Below, piece after piece: positions 15,449 through 23,326 of a stretch of 64,000 bases of DNA. The notes below the pieces were generated by a model. That model had not been told where the DNA came from. It searched no databases and worked only from the letters and a program-made list of their open reading frames with translations. Location: NCBI GenBank assembly GCA_937974175.1, contig CALJIG010000026.1:35902-99901 (forward strand). The letters are read 5' to 3'. Every line of letters begins with the position of its first letter. The stretch's first letter is position 1. The DNA is from an uncultured Ignavibacteria bacterium (GTDB lineage Bacteria > Bacteroidota > Ignavibacteria > Tepidaquicellales > Tepidaquicellaceae). The translations under genes and the position numbers were made by a program.

Positions 15449-18400
15449 TTACTTAACAAGGACCATTCTCTTTGTATCAACAAAATCAGCAGCTTCGATT
15501 CTATAGAAGTAAACACCGCTGGCAAAATCTGCTCCGTTGAAATCAACTGAGTAAACGCCTGTAGGTTTAACTTCATTTAATAATTTAGCTACTTCTCTTC
15601 CCGTTATATCAAAGATTCTCAATGTTACAAAGCTTTGCTTTGGTAAAGAGAAATTAATCTTTGTAGTAGGGTTGAAAGGATTAGGATAATTTTGTGATAG
15701 TTCGAATTTATCCGGTACCATTGTTAATGGTGTTCCGGTGCCTGTCGGACCGCCTGCGGTAACGTCATCGATAAATGCATTATTACCGAATGCTGATAAA
15801 GCGGTGAACCTTACTCGGTCCGTTCCTATCGGCATTGCTAATAATTTCGTTCCCCATTCGTTATTTGCAGGTGACATATATTCTGTATTGTTTCCGATTG
15901 CACCTGTTGTAGTTAAATTATTGGTTGAGTTATAACCTGTAGCAGGTGTATTTTTTGCTATTAAAGTAATTAATCTTGCCCAAGTTGTACCTCCGTCTGT
16001 AGAAGTATATATAGCCATTGAATCAGCTGAAAGTGTTGTTGTCGGCTGATAGAATTTATGAGCATAATTAAATCTAAGATAGTTAGTTCCTGCAATTACT
16101 GCCGGGAATTGATTTGTTGTCAATGACTGCGTTGTACCGCCCGATGCTGAATAATAATCGAACATTGCTGAACCGACTGTTGCGCCGTAACCGCCCGGTG
16201 CCTGTCTTGTCCAGTATTGTGTTCCTGTTCCTGTGTAACTCCATTCAACAGGAGGGAATGTTGTGCTGATAAAGCTTTCGTTCAGCGGAAGCGCGCCTAC
16301 TCTTCTTAAAGTAAGTGCTCTTGTTTCACTTGAAGCTGTTGAATCAGAAGGACTTCTGTAAGCATAAACTCTCCATTGACCAACGAGTGAATCACCTCTT
16401 AAAATGCCGTAGGCATTTAACATTCCGTCCAAATCTGAGTTTACCATTGTAATAGATGTGTCGAATTGGTTATTTCCTGAAGGAATATTGAATATTACCG
16501 GTCCGGCAAATGTAGGGCTGTCAAACTGCCATTTGTATTTTAATCCCGGTCCGCCGCTTCTCCATGAAATTGTTAAGTTTGAATTATCATTCGGAGCTGT
16601 TATAATTCTTGCATTATTTAAAGGTGAAACCAAAGCAAACGGAGTTACGTTTACCTGACCTCTTCTTAATGTTATTGCTCTTGGTCCGTTAGTTGCTTTT
16701 AAAGAGTCTGCGCCTGTTGCACCCGGTACTTTATAAGCCCAGATATCAAACTGACCAACTAATGAATCTGAAGCTGTGCCGGTATTTGTAAACCCTGCTG
16801 CTGCAAGTATATCATCTAATGCGCCTAATGTTGTAGTTATTGAATTTGTCGAAGCATTAATTTGTACTCTTCTTGGTCCTGCTACGTTACCGAATATCAT
16901 TTTATATGTAGCGCCGGTTGCTGAGGTATCCCATGTAAATGTTACCGGAGTTGTTGAGCCCGGGAAGGTTACTATTCTTGAACTTGCTGCAGGTGTTTGA
17001 ATATTAAACGGACTTAACGGATATGTAGCAATCTGCACGCCTGTTGTCCATGCGTTATAGATTCCAGTTTTGTCATCCATCCATAATGGCCATACTTTTG
17101 TTCCTTGTGATGTAACGCCGATGTAATCACCTGCGTAACCTGCTGCTACACCTGAAAGTGTTACAGTTTTTGGTCTGAATCTGTGGTCACTTACTACAAC
17201 GTCTGTGAATGTATTTCCGCCGTCGATAGAACGTGACATCATTACTTCAGCAGAATCTGCTGCTGTATTTCTGTTATCATAATAAACAATATTTACGCCG
17301 CCTGTCTGATCAACGCAAATTGCATTATAAAACTGTAATTTACCATTGTTCATCGGGTCTTGATTTACTCTTACGCCTGATGACCAGTTTGTACCGCCGT
17401 TTGTGGATTTCCACATAACGATATCTGCATCACTTCCTAAAGGAGCAATATTTTTTCCAGATGCTACTACATAAATCCAGCCGTTTCTCGGACCGCCTGT
17501 ATTATCTACAGCAATTCTTGGAAAGCTGTTCATTCTTATTCCGTAAGGAGCGAAGCCGGTACCGAATACAAGTAAACCGTTCATATCAACAACATTGTTT
17601 GAACCTGTAAAAGATACACCGCCGTTTGTTGATTTTGCAAAGCTGAGGAAGTCTTCTGCTGCGCTTCCTAATGTATTTGCCCATACAGAGTAAACTACTC
17701 CGCCCGGACCAACTGCAACATCTTCACCTCTGGCTGTATATCCTGAAGCCGGAGTTATCATTGTTACAGGTGTTGACCATGTTGTACCGCCGTTAGATGT
17801 ATATGAGCATCTTGCAGGATACGGTGAGCTGAATGTTGTATAAACACAGTAGCTTCTTCCGTAGTAAGGACTGCTTGGTACATCATCTGTACCTGCTAAG
17901 TTTTTATCTACTGAACCTGATTCGATTGTGTAATTTGCCGACCATGTTAAGCCGTTATTTGTAGAAGTATTTGCAAACATTCCTGAAGTCGAAAATCCTA
18001 AGTGAGTCATGTGTATTCTGCCGTCTTTATCAATTGTTGGTCCCGGATCACCGCCGTGGTTACCAATCGGTGCGCCTTGTAATGTATCGCTTCCAAACCA
18101 TGAAGCGCCGCCGTCTGTTGTAACGTAAACACCTTCACTGATAAATAAAGATGCGCCTGCTACATTAATAGCATTTGAAGAGCCGAACATTATTAAAGGA
18201 TTAGTGGGATTTCTGACGATTACTACTTCTGTTTGTGCGCTGTTTACACGCGGAAGAACACGGACATTCGGAGAAACCATGAATGTTCCCTGTGGTGTTT
18301 GAACAACTCTTGTTTCTGTGACAGGATGAACATAGTCAACTTTTCCCATCATTGGGAAAGACGTTGAATATGTCTGTTCTGCATCGTAGAGCCTTGACGG

Positions 18401-18499
18401 ATCTACTGCCCATTTCTGGGGTGTATCTTGAGATTTTTGACCTGTAAAAATTACAAATCCAAAAATCGCAACGGAAAATAACAGTATGATTTTCCTCAC
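15449..18499 (-). CDS. Large secreted BNR/sialidase-like repeat protein with T9SS domain
   Basis: A 1016-aa exported protein. The start is GTG at 18499 with a strong GAAGGAG about 8 bases upstream. The signal peptide is followed by a beta-propeller region (about 60-500) with repeated Asp-box motifs such as Thr-Asp-Gly-Gly-Ala-Ser-Trp, Ser-Asn-Gly-Gly-Thr-Thr-Trp and Ile-Asp-Gly-Gly-Asn-Thr-Phe. Two Ig/Fn3-like sandwiches follow (about 500-750), then a jelly-roll-like segment and the T9SS tail with YPNPFNP. The sialidase catalytic set (Arg triad, Tyr/Glu) is not obvious, so hydrolase activity is unproven. It resembles the protein at 62012, as a longer paralogue. Confidence 0.88.
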   Translation of the reverse strand: MRKIILLFSVAIFGFVIFTGQKSQDTPQKWAVDPSRLYDAEQTYSTSFPMMGKVDYVHPVTETRVVQTPQGTFMVSPNVRVLPRVNSAQTEVVIVRNPTNPLIMFGSSNAINVAGASLFISEGVYVTTDGGASWFGSDTLQGAPIGNHGGDPGPTIDKDGRIHMTHLGFSTSGMFANTSTNNGLTWSANYTIESGSVDKNLAGTDDVPSSPYYGRSYCVYTTFSSPYPARCSYTSNGGTTWSTPVTMITPASGYTARGEDVAVGPGGVVYSVWANTLGSAAEDFLSFAKSTNGGVSFTGSNNVVDMNGLLVFGTGFAPYGIRMNSFPRIAVDNTGGPRNGWIYVVASGKNIAPLGSDADIVMWKSTNGGTNWSSGVRVNQDPMNNGKLQFYNAICVDQTGGVNIVYYDNRNTAADSAEVMMSRSIDGGNTFTDVVVSDHRFRPKTVTLSGVAAGYAGDYIGVTSQGTKVWPLWMDDKTGIYNAWTTGVQIATYPLSPFNIQTPAASSRIVTFPGSTTPVTFTWDTSATGATYKMIFGNVAGPRRVQINASTNSITTTLGALDDILAAAGFTNTGTASDSLVGQFDIWAYKVPGATGADSLKATNGPRAITLRRGQVNVTPFALVSPLNNARIITAPNDNSNLTISWRSGGPGLKYKWQFDSPTFAGPVIFNIPSGNNQFDTSITMVNSDLDGMLNAYGILRGDSLVGQWRVYAYRSPSDSTASSETRALTLRRVGALPLNESFISTTFPPVEWSYTGTGTQYWTRQAPGGYGATVGSAMFDYYSASGGTTQSLTTNQFPAVIAGTNYLRFNYAHKFYQPTTTLSADSMAIYTSTDGGTTWARLITLIAKNTPATGYNSTNNLTTTGAIGNNTEYMSPANNEWGTKLLAMPIGTDRVRFTALSAFGNNAFIDDVTAGGPTGTGTPLTMVPDKFELSQNYPNPFNPTTKINFSLPKQSFVTLRIFDITGREVAKLLNEVKPTGVYSVDFNGADFASGVYFYRIEAADFVDTKRMVLVK

Positions 18500-18632
18500 G
18501 AGGGTTCTCCTTCTTTAGAATTTCGTTTTAGGTTTAGTTTATTATAATTTACTTCAATATTAGACAAAATAACTGCAAAAATCTGTTACGGAATATATAC
18601 CCTGCATCTATAAAAAACACAGGGGTTTTATT

Positions 18633-20132
18633 TTAATATGGTATACAAACAATACCTGCGGGGAAAGAACCCATCTCCATTCTTCTGCTGTTCAATGTAA
18701 AATCTGACATATTTATAATTCTCGTTACTCCTACTTTAAAGCTTCCGACCGTAGGATGATGACCGTCCTGCCCTGACTGTGTTTCGCAGGCTATGTATGC
18801 ATAATTCCCGTCCGATGAAAAGTCTACTCCATGCGGCTGAACACCAACTGAAGTTACTGTCCTGAAAGGAGTATTTGTTGTAGTATTAATAATTGTAACT
18901 GTTCCGTCATTTCTGTTACAGACAAAAATATACTGATTATTCCTTGAGTGCTTCATAAGCAGAGGATTATCCCCTACCTGTATTGTCGGTGTGAGCACTG
19001 AAGGCTCTAATGTTCTTGCGCTGTAAACTCTTACAAAGTCAGGAGTAGTATTCCCTGCAACTCCAACACATGTTACATACAATGTAGAATCATCAGGTGA
19101 AATTAATACCTGGTATGGCCTGTAAGTAGATGTTCCGTTTCCTGAAGGCGGAACGCCGGGACCAATAGGAGCCTGTGATTCTATTTCCATATCACTGGTT
19201 CTTATTTTGAATATATATTCACCAATCTGGCTGGTTACAAAAATGTACTGTCCGTTATGCGTCATTGCCATTCCGTGCGGAGCATTCATCTGCACAGCAG
19301 TTGCAGTATCCAGAATACTCATTCCGCCTGCAGTGCTTAATTTTTTCACACGTCTTTCAGTACCCGATGCATCGAAGTTAGATACATATAAAAAATTATT
19401 ATCAGGTGATATAATTAAATGAGCTGGATTATTCCCTACGGCAATTCTTCCAACCTGTGCATAAGTATTCACGTCATATTTTTCAATATAACCTTCCTGA
19501 ATAAGACTGACATAAAAATATTTTTGCTGCGGGTCAACAATTATATAATGAGGCGCATCTAAGGCAGCTCGTCCGCCCACAGGTATTAATCTTGTAACTA
19601 AATTATTTTCAGTGTTAACTACTGCAACTAAATCTGCAGCCTGATTTGTAATAAAACACTTTTTTGAAAAATCCTGATTTGCAATCTGTCCGTCTTTATT
19701 CGGAGCTCCGTTATTTATCCATCTCATTAACAGCGAAACTTTATCGGCGGACATCTTATGCAAATCCATTAATACTTCAGAGACCGGAGATATATTTGTA
19801 TCATTATTAACTATTGAAGTTATATGCGACCAGAAGCCGTTGTACGGAATAATCATTGTTCCGTTATTCGAACCCTTCATAGCTGAAGACCAGTCCTGTA
19901 AATCCAAACCGCCTGCTTTTGATGCTGTATTATGGCAGGATGAATTTGTGCAAGTGTTCGATGTTGAGTTAAACGGAGTGCTGAAAAGTGTTGCAATGCT
20001 ATCAGGAAAAGGTGTACCTGTGCCGGGATCGCTTGTAACAAAATCCTGCTTGCAGGAATAAAGAAGAACAGATGAAGTAATAGTTAAGAATATTATAAAA
20101 GATATTTGGTGAATCTTTTTAACACCGTTCAT
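18633..20132 (-). CDS. YVTN-type beta-propeller lipoprotein with haem-like CxxxxCH motif
   Basis: A 499-aa protein with a lipobox ending Leu-Tyr-Ser-Cys27, so it is probably a lipoprotein. Residues 61-67 read Cys-Thr-Asn-Ser-Ser-Cys-His, a Cys-x4-Cys-His variant of the cytochrome c haem site. It is followed by Gly-Gly-Leu-Asp-Leu and a short helical region like cytochrome-c-type domains of surface proteins. From ~165 on there are seven-bladed propeller repeats (Tyr-Phe-Tyr-Val-Ser, Phe-Leu-Tyr-Val-Ser-Asn, Tyr-Ile-Phe-Val-Cys-Asn), the YVTN/YncE family. Its start abuts the stop of the thioesterase gene, so the two are co-transcribed. Haem binding is inferred. Confidence 0.8.
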   Translation of the reverse strand: MNGVKKIHQISFIIFLTITSSVLLYSCKQDFVTSDPGTGTPFPDSIATLFSTPFNSTSNTCTNSSCHNTASKAGGLDLQDWSSAMKGSNNGTMIIPYNGFWSHITSIVNNDTNISPVSEVLMDLHKMSADKVSLLMRWINNGAPNKDGQIANQDFSKKCFITNQAADLVAVVNTENNLVTRLIPVGGRAALDAPHYIIVDPQQKYFYVSLIQEGYIEKYDVNTYAQVGRIAVGNNPAHLIISPDNNFLYVSNFDASGTERRVKKLSTAGGMSILDTATAVQMNAPHGMAMTHNGQYIFVTSQIGEYIFKIRTSDMEIESQAPIGPGVPPSGNGTSTYRPYQVLISPDDSTLYVTCVGVAGNTTPDFVRVYSARTLEPSVLTPTIQVGDNPLLMKHSRNNQYIFVCNRNDGTVTIINTTTNTPFRTVTSVGVQPHGVDFSSDGNYAYIACETQSGQDGHHPTVGSFKVGVTRIINMSDFTLNSRRMEMGSFPAGIVCIPY

Positions 20133-20597
20133 TTAATTAGTTTTGTTAATTAGTTTTAAGTTAGGTTCAAATTTTTTTATATCATTAATAAAATTATCAG
20201 CCAGAGGTTCGGGAGTATTTTTTAGGGGGTGGAGATTTACGAGAATTCCTTTTGCGTCGCAAATCAATGTGTTTGTTTCCGGGTTTTCAATTATCTGGTC
20301 AAAGCAAAAGCTTGAGTTTTTTATCCATTCGATTCTTGTATAAACATCAAGCAGGTTGTCTAAAAATCCGAAGCCTTTATAATTAATATTGTTGTTCACA
20401 ACAACAACTTTTAAGCCGTCGTCAAAAATTCCTGTAGGTAAAATTCTGTAACCTAAATTTCTTCTATATTCAATTCTTGCAGCTTCAAGATATTGCAGGT
20501 AAACTGCATTGTGAACTATACCCTGCGAGTCCACTTCAAATGTCCTTACTCTTACCTGAATTTTATGCTTATACTTTTCTATTCCCACCTGCTCCAT
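20133..20597 (-). CDS. Acyl-CoA thioesterase, hotdog fold (YbgC/4-HBT type)
   Basis: A single-domain hotdog thioesterase, about 154 aa from the ATG at 20597. A TTG at 20618 would add seven residues but has no better support. The motif Phe-Glu-Val-Asp-Ser-Gln-Gly-Ile-Val-His-Asn-Ala-Val-Tyr-Leu-Gln-Tyr-Leu-Glu matches the active-site helix of the 4-hydroxybenzoyl-CoA thioesterase group, including the conserved Asp. Likely role: hydrolysis of short or medium acyl-CoA in the cytoplasm. The stop touches the start of the downstream lipoprotein gene. The upstream side is the 1.1-kb repeat mosaic. Confidence 0.85.
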   Translation of the reverse strand: MEQVGIEKYKHKIQVRVRTFEVDSQGIVHNAVYLQYLEAARIEYRRNLGYRILPTGIFDDGLKVVVVNNNINYKGFGFLDNLLDVYTRIEWIKNSSFCFDQIIENPETNTLICDAKGILVNLHPLKNTPEPLADNFINDIKKFEPNLKLINKTN

Positions 20598-20835
20598 TTT
20601 AAAAAATTTAATTTTCAAAATTAATGTAATTAATTATCCTAATCGCATTTTTTGTCTGTCAAGTAAAAAAATAAAATATTTACCTATTAGTAGGTATAGG
20701 CAGGATTTTATTTGATAGAATAGATAGAATGAGTAAATTATATGGGAATTCAGAATTTAGAATTTAGAATGCAGAATTAAATCGAAAAAAAACCTTGGAA
20801 CTTGAAATTTGAGATTTGGAACTGAAATAAGAATC

Positions 20836-20923
20836 CGACTTTTTTCCGACTATTTACAAAAAAAAAAATTGTAGTATTGAAAAATCAACAATGATGAAAA
20901 TAAAACCCGACCAAAATCCGACT
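20836..20923 (+). repeat. Direct repeat A, copy 1
   Basis: An 88-bp block running from one CCGAC pair to the next. Copy 2 is at 21391-21479, differing mainly in an A-tract and in one base of the final CCGAC (TCGAC in copy 2). Confidence 0.85.
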
Positions 20924-21102
20924 ATTTACAATTAATAATTAGCAATGAACAGAAATTACTTCTTTTAAAATCTTAAATCTGAGTTCTTAAATCTTAAATT
21001 AGAAGAAATCCGACTTTTTTCCGACTAAATATAATAGTGAAAATAATGAAATCTAAAATAAAACTCGTAATTCGTAAATTGGAATTCGTAATTGAATAAG
21101 AA

Positions 21103-21221
21103 CCCGACCAAAATCCGACTTATTTTCAAATAACAATTAGCAATTAACAATGAACTTAAAACCAAAATCCGTCAAAAATCCATCATGAGAAAGAAAACTA
21201 AAAATAACAGTTTTGAAAAAA
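21103..21221 (+). repeat. Direct repeat B, copy 1
   Basis: A 119-bp block that begins with a CCGAC pair. Copy 2 at 21462-21580 differs by about three bases. Copy 2 of A and copy 2 of B are fused through the shared CCGAC pair, whereas copies 1 are about 180 bp apart. Confidence 0.88.
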
Positions 21222-21258
21222 TCCGTCGCGGCGGAAAAACAAACCCGACTTTCCCTCT

Positions 21259-21284
21259 CGTTCCCAACGTCCTCGTTGGGAACG
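21259..21284. repeat. Hairpin repeat H, copy 1
   Basis: A perfect 11-bp stem CGTTCCCAACG/CGTTGGGAACG with loop TCCT. The core is shared with the copies at 21342 and 39881, with compensating changes in the outermost base pairs. Confidence 0.9.
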
Positions 21285-21341
21285 GTATGTGATTGTATAT
21301 AGGATTTAACATTATAATTGAACTCTAATGGTCAGGATGTA

Positions 21342-21367
21342 CATTCCCAACGAGGACGTTGGGAATG
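21342..21367. repeat. Hairpin repeat H, copy 2
   Basis: A perfect 11-bp stem CATTCCCAACG/CGTTGGGAATG with loop AGGA. It is in the opposite orientation to copy 1. Confidence 0.9.
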
Positions 21368-21390
21368 AGGAAAAATACAAACATAAAACG

Positions 21391-21479
21391 CGACTTTTTT
21401 CCGACTATTTACAAATATAAAAAATTGTAGTATTGAAAAATCAACAATGATGAAAATAAAACCCGACCAAAATTCGACT
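21391..21479 (+). repeat. Direct repeat A, copy 2
   Basis: The second copy of the block at 20836-20923. Its last 18 bases are also the first bases of repeat B copy 2. Confidence 0.85.
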
Positions 21480-21580
21480 TATTTTCAAATAACAATTAGC
21501 AATTAACAATGAACTTAAAACCAAAATCCGTCAAAAATCCATCATGAGAAAGAAAACTAAAAATAATAGTGTTGAAAAAA
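21462..21580 (+). repeat. Direct repeat B, copy 2
   Basis: The second copy of 21103-21221, with about three substitutions, directly continuing repeat A copy 2. Confidence 0.88.
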
Positions 21581-21605
21581 CAGCAACAGTAAATCAAAAC
21601 CCAAC

Positions 21606-21648
21606 GATCCCGCTAAAGACGGGACTGAGCTTCGCACAGAAATCCGAC
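21606..21648. repeat. Module D (TCCCG-CTAAAGA-CGGGA hairpin plus CCGAC), copy 1
   Basis: This 43-bp module recurs inverted at 39585-39627. In the other copy an adjacent CTGAG/CTCAG stem is intact; here it has decayed. Confidence 0.8.
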
Positions 21649-21729
21649 TTATTGTAAAAAAATAAATCTGAAATCTGACTTCTGAAATGTGAGAAAATTT
21701 TCTCTCTCTACTTTGCAGTGCCGATTTTT

Positions 21730-21737
21730 TATATTTG
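21730..21737 (+). promoter_or_regulatory. Candidate -7 element of the arginase gene
   Basis: TATATTTG matches TAnnTTTG and lies 13 bases before the ATG. A TTTG at 21712 is only 14 bp upstream, shorter than the usual -33 spacing, so the match is partial. Confidence 0.35.
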
Positions 21738-21750
21738 TTAAAATTCATAT

Positions 21751-22695
21751 ATGATAAACCAAAAACGTAATAAAAAAATTAACAGAAATATCGGAATGAT
21801 AGGATTTCCGATGGATTTAGGCGCAGATAGACGCGGCGTTGATATGGGTCCTTCCGCCCTCAGATATGCCAATTTAGAGAACAAACTCGAAGATTTAGGT
21901 TACAAAGTAACAGATTACGGTGATATAGATGTGGAGATTTCCGAAACTCAGAGAATACGCGACCCGAAATTAAAGTACTTATCCGAAATTGTAAAAACAT
22001 CAAAAACCCTTGCCAAAAAAGTTGAGGGTATCATGAATAAAAAATACTTCCCGCTTATACTTGGCGGAGACCATGCAACTGCCCTTGGCAGCATTGCCGG
22101 AATTGCCTCATATTGCAAAAAGAAAAATAAAACTCTTGGAGTAATCTGGATTGATGCTCACCCTGATATGAACACACCTGAAACAACTCCTTCAGGAAAC
22201 ATACACGGAATGCCGCTAGCTGCTGCATTAGGACTTGGTGATAAACGTCTAGTAAATATTGGAGGTTTCAAGCCGAAAGTTAAAGTAGAAAATGTCGCAA
22301 TGATTGGTATCCGCGATGTTGATCCGCTTGAAGCAGAGACGATTAAAAAACTTGGAGTTATGGTTTACACAATGTCAGACGTAGACAGACTTGGAATTCA
22401 TAATATTATGATTAAGGTACTGGAGGATTTTAAATCGCGCGTTGACCACATACACATCAGCTTTGATATGGACGGCATCGACCCGGATTATGCAGAAGGC
22501 GTAGGAACACCTGTTCCCGGCGGACTTACATATCGCGAGTCGCAGCTTATCATGGAAACGATTGCATCAAGCGGCAGCATGAACTCGCTTGAAGTCCTTG
22601 AAGTAAATCCGATTTTAGATAGTAAGAATAAAACTGCCGTACTGGCAACTGAGCTTATTGCTTCAGCGTTGGGTAAGAATACGCTGTGGGATTAA
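21751..22695 (+). CDS. rocF: Arginase
   Basis: A 314-aa ureohydrolase that splits arginine to ornithine and urea using two Mn ions. All six metal ligands are visible: His108 (Gly-Gly-Asp-His-Ala), Asp135, His137 and Asp139 (Asp-Ala-His-Pro-Asp-Met-Asn), and Asp239 and Asp241 (Phe-Asp-Met-Asp-Gly-Ile-Asp-Pro). The segment Gly-Asn-Ile-His-Gly-Met-Pro is the arginase-type substrate loop and favours arginase over agmatinase or formimidoylglutamase. Length and start are normal. It overlaps the convergent small gene at 22692 by 4 bases. No other arginine-pathway gene is in the window. Confidence 0.93.
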   Translation: MINQKRNKKINRNIGMIGFPMDLGADRRGVDMGPSALRYANLENKLEDLGYKVTDYGDIDVEISETQRIRDPKLKYLSEIVKTSKTLAKKVEGIMNKKYFPLILGGDHATALGSIAGIASYCKKKNKTLGVIWIDAHPDMNTPETTPSGNIHGMPLAAALGLGDKRLVNIGGFKPKVKVENVAMIGIRDVDPLEAETIKKLGVMVYTMSDVDRLGIHNIMIKVLEDFKSRVDHIHISFDMDGIDPDYAEGVGTPVPGGLTYRESQLIMETIASSGSMNSLEVLEVNPILDSKNKTAVLATELIASALGKNTLWD

Positions 22696-23072
22696 TAAAT
22701 TTTGAATTTTAATTTCATTTCTGTATAAATTTCATCAAATTTTTTTGAATAGAATTTATAGTTTTCGTTGAGTTTCGCTTCATCATCGTTTGCAGCTTTT
22801 TTTATGTCCTCATACAAAACTAAATTTTTATATTCAGCCGCTTTCAATGGAACGAAATTTTTGATTTCAAGCAACAAGCCAGGAATTTTTGATTTCGCTT
22901 TATAAATAATAATAAACTGCGTAGCGGTTTTATAATAATCAGACATTACTTCTCTGATTACTCTCAAAGTTTCGAAACTAGAGTCACTTTTATCTAAATG
23001 TCTTTTATGATCTTCATCATTACTATTAGTTTCACTGAGTCTTAGCCAATAATTTTTATGCACTTTGTACAT
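22692..23072 (-). CDS. C-terminal half of a frameshifted membrane-associated protein
   Basis: A 126-aa hydrophilic helical ORF of unknown function, rich in Lys, Glu and Tyr and without a recognisable family. Its frame is open well upstream of the ATG at 23072. It reads Glu-Ile-Ile-Ser-Ser-Glu-Arg-Lys-Tyr-Ala-Tyr-Ser-Leu-Val-Gln-Leu-Tyr-Lys-Glu-Leu and begins exactly at a run of seven A (minus strand, 23146-23152). One extra A there would join it to the ORF at 23096-23320, giving a single ~209-aa protein with one N-terminal membrane helix. The isolated ORF may therefore not be expressed alone. Confidence 0.55.
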   Translation of the reverse strand: MYKVHKNYWLRLSETNSNDEDHKRHLDKSDSSFETLRVIREVMSDYYKTATQFIIIYKAKSKIPGLLLEIKNFVPLKAAEYKNLVLYEDIKKAANDDEAKLNENYKFYSKKFDEIYTEMKLKFKIY

Positions 23073-23095
23073 TACAAGCTCTTTATATAGCTGTA

Positions 23096-23320
23096 CTAAT
23101 GAGTAGGCATACTTTCTTTCACTAGAAATAATTTCTTTAATACTATTTTTTTATCAATTTGCCTGTTTAAATAAAAGAGAATTATTTGTGAAGTAATTGC
23201 AATTAGTCCTCCAAGTAAAACGGCAAAAAGAGAAGAAGTCCAAAAACTTGAATGAGGAGTTAAGACCTCGATAAGTTTATCTAATTGCTTTATGACTATT
23301 TCAATTTTAGTTGCATCCAT
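23096..23320 (-). CDS. N-terminal half of the frameshifted protein, one membrane helix
   Basis: A 74-aa ORF with an amphipathic start (Ile-Val-Ile-Lys-Gln-Leu-Asp-Lys-Leu-Ile) and one transmembrane helix at about residues 30-52. It ends in Val-Lys-Glu-Ser-Met-Pro-Thr-His after crossing the A7 tract at 23146-23152. The last ~16 residues are probably out-of-frame sequence. The natural continuation is the ORF at 22692. It lies six bases after valS begins its minus-strand transcript neighbourhood, immediately downstream of the valS stop. Membrane anchor with a cytoplasmic helical tail is the likely original layout. Confidence 0.5.
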   Translation of the reverse strand: MDATKIEIVIKQLDKLIEVLTPHSSFWTSSLFAVLLGGLIAITSQIILFYLNRQIDKKIVLKKLFLVKESMPTH

Positions 23321-23326
23321 TGGAAT

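Larger units (their letters stand above)
20640..21720. repeat. Non-coding repeat mosaic 1 between thioesterase and arginase
   Basis: About 1.1 kb without a credible gene, built from reused short modules. There is an end motif at 20655-20697 (CTGTCAAG, poly-A, then CCTATTAGTAGG). Six pairs of CCGAC-like words have an exact 11-bp period, at 20835, 20907, 21010, 21104, 21390 and 21463. Two covarying hairpins lie at 21259 and 21342. Long direct repeats (20836/21391 and 21103/21462) and a CCCG/CGGG hairpin at 21606 are present. Heptads of the CAATTAA type also occur. The same modules recur inverted at 39345-39813. Confidence 0.85.

Noticed and set aside
20640..21720. CRISPR array or integron attC array in mosaic 1
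   Set aside because: Repeats are irregular in length and spacing with no unique spacers; no cas gene, integrase or core-site motif is present.
21557..21748. 63-codon minus-strand ORF in mosaic 1
   Set aside because: It runs through repeat modules with no family signal; chance open frame in AT-rich sequence.
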